Source: Cyanobacteria bacterium REEB459 (GTDB lineage: Bacteria; Cyanobacteriota; Cyanobacteriia; Phormidesmidales; Phormidesmidaceae). Taken from it: a stretch of 64,000 nt of DNA. Shown here piece after piece: positions 61,622 through 64,000 of this stretch (position 1 is its first letter; each line of letters opens with the position of its first letter). The notes beneath the pieces were generated by a model. The model did not search any database. It saw only the letters and a program-made list of their open reading frames with translations, and was not told where the DNA came from. Made by a program: the position numbers and the translations under genes. The stretch covers positions 22,196-86,195 of the forward strand of contig JAGWXD010000006.1 in the NCBI GenBank assembly GCA_018970085.1, in the 5' to 3' direction.

Positions 61622-62948
61622 TCAAGGGAGTGGTTTTGGCCTTAAAGTCAGCCTTCACCAGGGCACTAACCGTGGCCTCTGGATCCTTAACCCGAAACTG
61701 TGCCCCCAGCCGCACATACTGCCGCTGCTGCTGACCGCCAATCACGGCAATAACCGGCACCCGGGCCGCCTTTGGATCGTCTCCCTGGTGATTGCGTAGC
61801 ACATTACGCAGGCGGTGTTGCTGCTCGATATCTCCTGCCAGACTGGGGTCTAGTTCTACCATCACCATGCGGACATCTTCAATCGGTTCAGCATCATCAA
61901 TAATCAACTGCAACCGGTCGTCGCGGCGATCAACCTTGCCCCACACCATCAAGCGTCGATCGCCAATCAGGTGATGGCCAATGCGATCAAAGGACTTGGG
62001 AAAAACCACCGCCTCTGACTGACCGGTGAGGTCTTCGATTTGTAGAATGGCCATGCGATCGCCTTTTTTAGTAATCACGGGTTTAATCCCTGCCAGCAAC
62101 ACAATGGCACTAAGGGTAACCGTGTCGGGCTGCTCATGGAGTTCTGCCAGGTTAATGGGAGCCAGAACCCTGGCAGAGCGTTGCACCGCCTTGAGGGGAT
62201 GGTCAGAAATATAAAAACCCAGCAGTTCCTTTTCCTGGCGCAGTTTTTCCTGGGATTCAAAGTCTGGCACTGGAGATGCCTGGGGGGCGGCAGCATAACT
62301 GCTGGAGCCGGAGGCAGGGGCCGCCATCATATCAAAAAGATTACCCTGACCCACCTGCCGGTCCTTAGCCCGACTCTGACACCACTCGACAATCAAAGGT
62401 AGATCCTGCATGAGTTGGTGCCGATTAGGATTTAGACCATCCAGGGCCCCCGAAAGAATCAGGGCTTCTAGAGCTCGGCGATTAACGGTATGGAGGTCAA
62501 TGCGATCGCACAGTTCCGCCAGGCTGGTAAAGACTCCATCCGTTTCCCGGTGGTGCAGAATTGCCTCGATCGCGCCCAAACCCAAGTTACGAATGGCCGA
62601 CAGGCCAAACAGGATGGTGTTGCCCTGGGGGGTAAAATCCACCAGAGATCGATTGATATCGGGGGGTAAAACCTCAATACCCATGGCGATACAGTTGGCA
62701 ATATGCATCTGCACCTTGTCCTGGTCGCCGCTATTGGAGGTCAGCAGCGCCGCCATATACTCCACCGGATAATTGGCCTTCAGGTAGGCGGTTTGAAAGG
62801 TCACAAACCCATAGGCCGTAGAGTGGGACTTATTAAAGCAGTTAGAGGCAACCTCACCGCTAGCCAGCAAAAAATTATGGTCTTGAACCAAACCCAGGTC
62901 GTAAACCGGCTGCACCCCCAGGCACTGACGACTGATAATTTTAGCCAT
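61611..62948 (-). CDS. dnaE: DNA polymerase III alpha subunit, C-terminal half with split-intein C fragment
   Basis: 445 residues. Residues 1-36 are an IntC of the cyanobacterial DnaE split intein: it begins MAKIISRQCLGVQPVYD, has QDHNFLLASGEVASN, and ends in Asn36 directly before Cys37-Phe-Asn, the splice junction. The C-extein continues with NKSHSTAYGFVTFQTAYLKA, helix-hairpin-helix DNA-binding parts and an OB-fold (VTLSAIVLLAGIKPVITKK). The N-terminal half with IntN is encoded elsewhere and joins by protein trans-splicing. I start at the ATG at 62948 because it begins IntC. Confidence 0.97.
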   Translation of the reverse strand: MAKIISRQCLGVQPVYDLGLVQDHNFLLASGEVASNCFNKSHSTAYGFVTFQTAYLKANYPVEYMAALLTSNSGDQDKVQMHIANCIAMGIEVLPPDINRSLVDFTPQGNTILFGLSAIRNLGLGAIEAILHHRETDGVFTSLAELCDRIDLHTVNRRALEALILSGALDGLNPNRHQLMQDLPLIVEWCQSRAKDRQVGQGNLFDMMAAPASGSSSYAAAPQASPVPDFESQEKLRQEKELLGFYISDHPLKAVQRSARVLAPINLAELHEQPDTVTLSAIVLLAGIKPVITKKGDRMAILQIEDLTGQSEAVVFPKSFDRIGHHLIGDRRLMVWGKVDRRDDRLQLIIDDAEPIEDVRMVMVELDPSLAGDIEQQHRLRNVLRNHQGDDPKAARVPVIAVIGGQQQRQYVRLGAQFRVKDPEATVSALVKADFKAKTTPLISA

Positions 62949-63740
62949 GGGTGTACCTCTCAACAAATGGATAGACGAACCCTGACTGGACTCCCAGCCG
63001 TAGCTCGATTAATTGGCCCCATCTTAGCAAACCAAGCCCGTCATCGCCCCCGACCTCAACCTAGGCCAAACCCAGCCAGCCCAGGGCACCAGCGCCTAAA
63101 CGGCCCTGTTATCGAAGAAACTTAATGATGTTTATAGAAAAGAGCTAGGGTTTTCCCACCTGTCCATATATGCATCTATTTATATCTGGCTGACGCAACT
63201 AGACATCATCATCTCGAAATCACCTTGGCAACAAAAAAATCTTTTTAGCCGCTTTGATCATCGTCAGCCCCCTTAAACCCCTACTCTGGCGCTTGCTACG
63301 CTAGTTTTAAACCCCACAGCCGACTCTTCTCGCCCTGCATGACCAAAGGGTTTAAGTCTTTAGACACGTGTTTCACCAGATCTGAGGGCAAAAACTAAGT
63401 AAATAGTCCTTAGCTGCTTAAAGTGCAGGTATTTATACGCCTAAAGCAGTATTTGAGAAATTATTAAGTCAGGGTATCCTTGAAGTATCAGTGAAAAATA
63501 GCAAAAATTCTTGCCTGTAAGTTTTACTTTATGTTTTGTTTGTGTAGGCTGTCGATGCTATTTGAGGAGTCGCCTACGGTTTAGGCTTAAGGATAGTTTC
63601 AGTGTAGCTTAAGGAAATTAGGATTTAGATAAATATTGGCCCATCCCAGTTCAGCTTTCAAAAAATATTTTTCTTCTAGCTTCCTGCAGGCCTCCTTAGG
63701 TTCGGCATCCTGTTGTTAGTTTTGTGGTTATGGAATTCCT
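62949..63740. other. Long noncoding stretch between the dnaE half-gene and the final gene
   Basis: About 790 bases. The part nearest dnaE must hold its promoter. From 63130 onward it is AT-rich with many stop codons in all frames, including an ACACGTGT palindrome at 63364-63371. It is probably a long divergent regulatory region or an untranslated leader of the gene at 63741. I saw no tRNA, terminator with clear T-run, or repeat array. Confidence 0.5.
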
Positions 63741-64000
63741 ATGGTAGGACTGGTTATCTTAACGCCTGACGGTCAGGTCGCAACTATGGATGATCTAGCC
63801 GGTCAAATGATTCGCCATTACTTTCCTGTTCAACTGCAGACAGGTCATTTGCCAGATACCTTGAGGCGTTGGGTTGTCCGTAAAATCAGAACCATAGAGC
63901 GGGAAATCGAGGCAGGCTCTGCTCTCATTTCCCATAGCTACGAGGTGAAATCGGGCAGTCGTCGGCTAACGGTGCGCCTCAACCCCCACCCCGATGAGGG
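63741..64000 (+). CDS. Probable LuxR-type transcriptional regulator, N-terminal part (partial)
   Basis: The first 86 codons of a gene cut by the window edge. ILTPDGQVATMDDLAGQMI, HYFPVQL, LPDTLRRWVVRKIR and LTVRLNPHPDEG resemble the PAS-like sensor part that precedes a LuxR helix-turn-helix in many cyanobacterial regulators. The DNA-binding domain would lie beyond the window. The ATG at 63741 has no strong ribosome binding site; a short upstream frame (63730) reads only MEFLW. Confidence 0.5.
   Translation, partial: MVGLVILTPDGQVATMDDLAGQMIRHYFPVQLQTGHLPDTLRRWVVRKIRTIEREIEAGSALISHSYEVKSGSRRLTVRLNPHPDE

Noticed and set aside
62703..63125. 140-codon plus-strand frame over the dnaE half-gene start
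   Set aside because: Antisense to the IntC-DnaE coding sequence; no motif or ribosome binding site.

Overview
The window comes from a cyanobacterium. It carries the photosystem I core genes psaA and psaB, a psb30 (ycf12) gene, a plastid-type NDH-1 block (ndhA-I-G-E), a hoxEFUYH bidirectional NiFe-hydrogenase operon and the C-terminal half of a split DnaE with its split intein. It also has several families largely confined to cyanobacteria and plastids (DUF2808, DUF4278, DUF3598, DUF3084, CCB2/CCB4-like, D27-like) and frequent HIP1 octamers (GCGATCGC). Base composition looks moderately GC-rich. I saw no transposase, CRISPR array, rRNA or convincing tRNA. This is chromosomal core sequence with short intergenic spacers, and I cannot name the species.

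Layout. 1-8 kb: end of a YihY-type membrane protein, a DUF2808 protein, 1-Cys peroxiredoxin, two convergent LpxB-like glycosyltransferase paralogues, a PBP4-type DD-carboxypeptidase and a YifB/ComM ATPase. 8-16 kb: oligopeptidase, K+ channel with RCK domains, Lin0512 protein, DUF4278 protein, OmpR-type regulator, and frr-pyrH. 16-28 kb: phytol-kinase-like protein, many small cyanobacterial hypotheticals, a gamma-carbonic-anhydrase-like protein, CIA30, ispD, psb30, a split pair of UPF0016 transporters, DUF3084, PadR and a CCB2/CCB4-like factor.

28-37 kb (mostly minus strand): Hsp20-like protein, HupE/UreJ permease behind a cobalamin riboswitch, nadK, ndhE-G-I-A, gltA and an HNH endonuclease. 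37-45 kb: alr, pyrE, psaA-psaB. 45-50.3 kb: hoxE-F-U-Y, a cysteine-less CP12-like gene, then hoxH. 50-64 kb: DUF3598 protein, RNA-binding protein, AEC permease, VanY-like peptidase, an M41 peptidase domain without ATPase, a CheY-like regulator, smpB, beta-carbonic anhydrase, a decayed glycosyltransferase, a candidate structured RNA, a D27-like protein, an archaeal-type PheS, the split-intein DnaE C half, and the start of a probable LuxR-type regulator.

How they work together. A stretch of about 20 kb brings together PSI, NDH-1, citrate synthase, NAD kinase and the NAD(P)-linked hydrogenase, all of which touch the photosynthetic and respiratory electron and pyridine-nucleotide pools. The least expected items are the Cys-less CP12-like gene between hoxY and hoxH, a perfect 27-nt palindrome upstream of hoxE, the archaeal-type PheS with no pheT beside it, and a possible multi-hairpin RNA at 59.0-59.1 kb. 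All calls come from reading the sequence; no database search was run.
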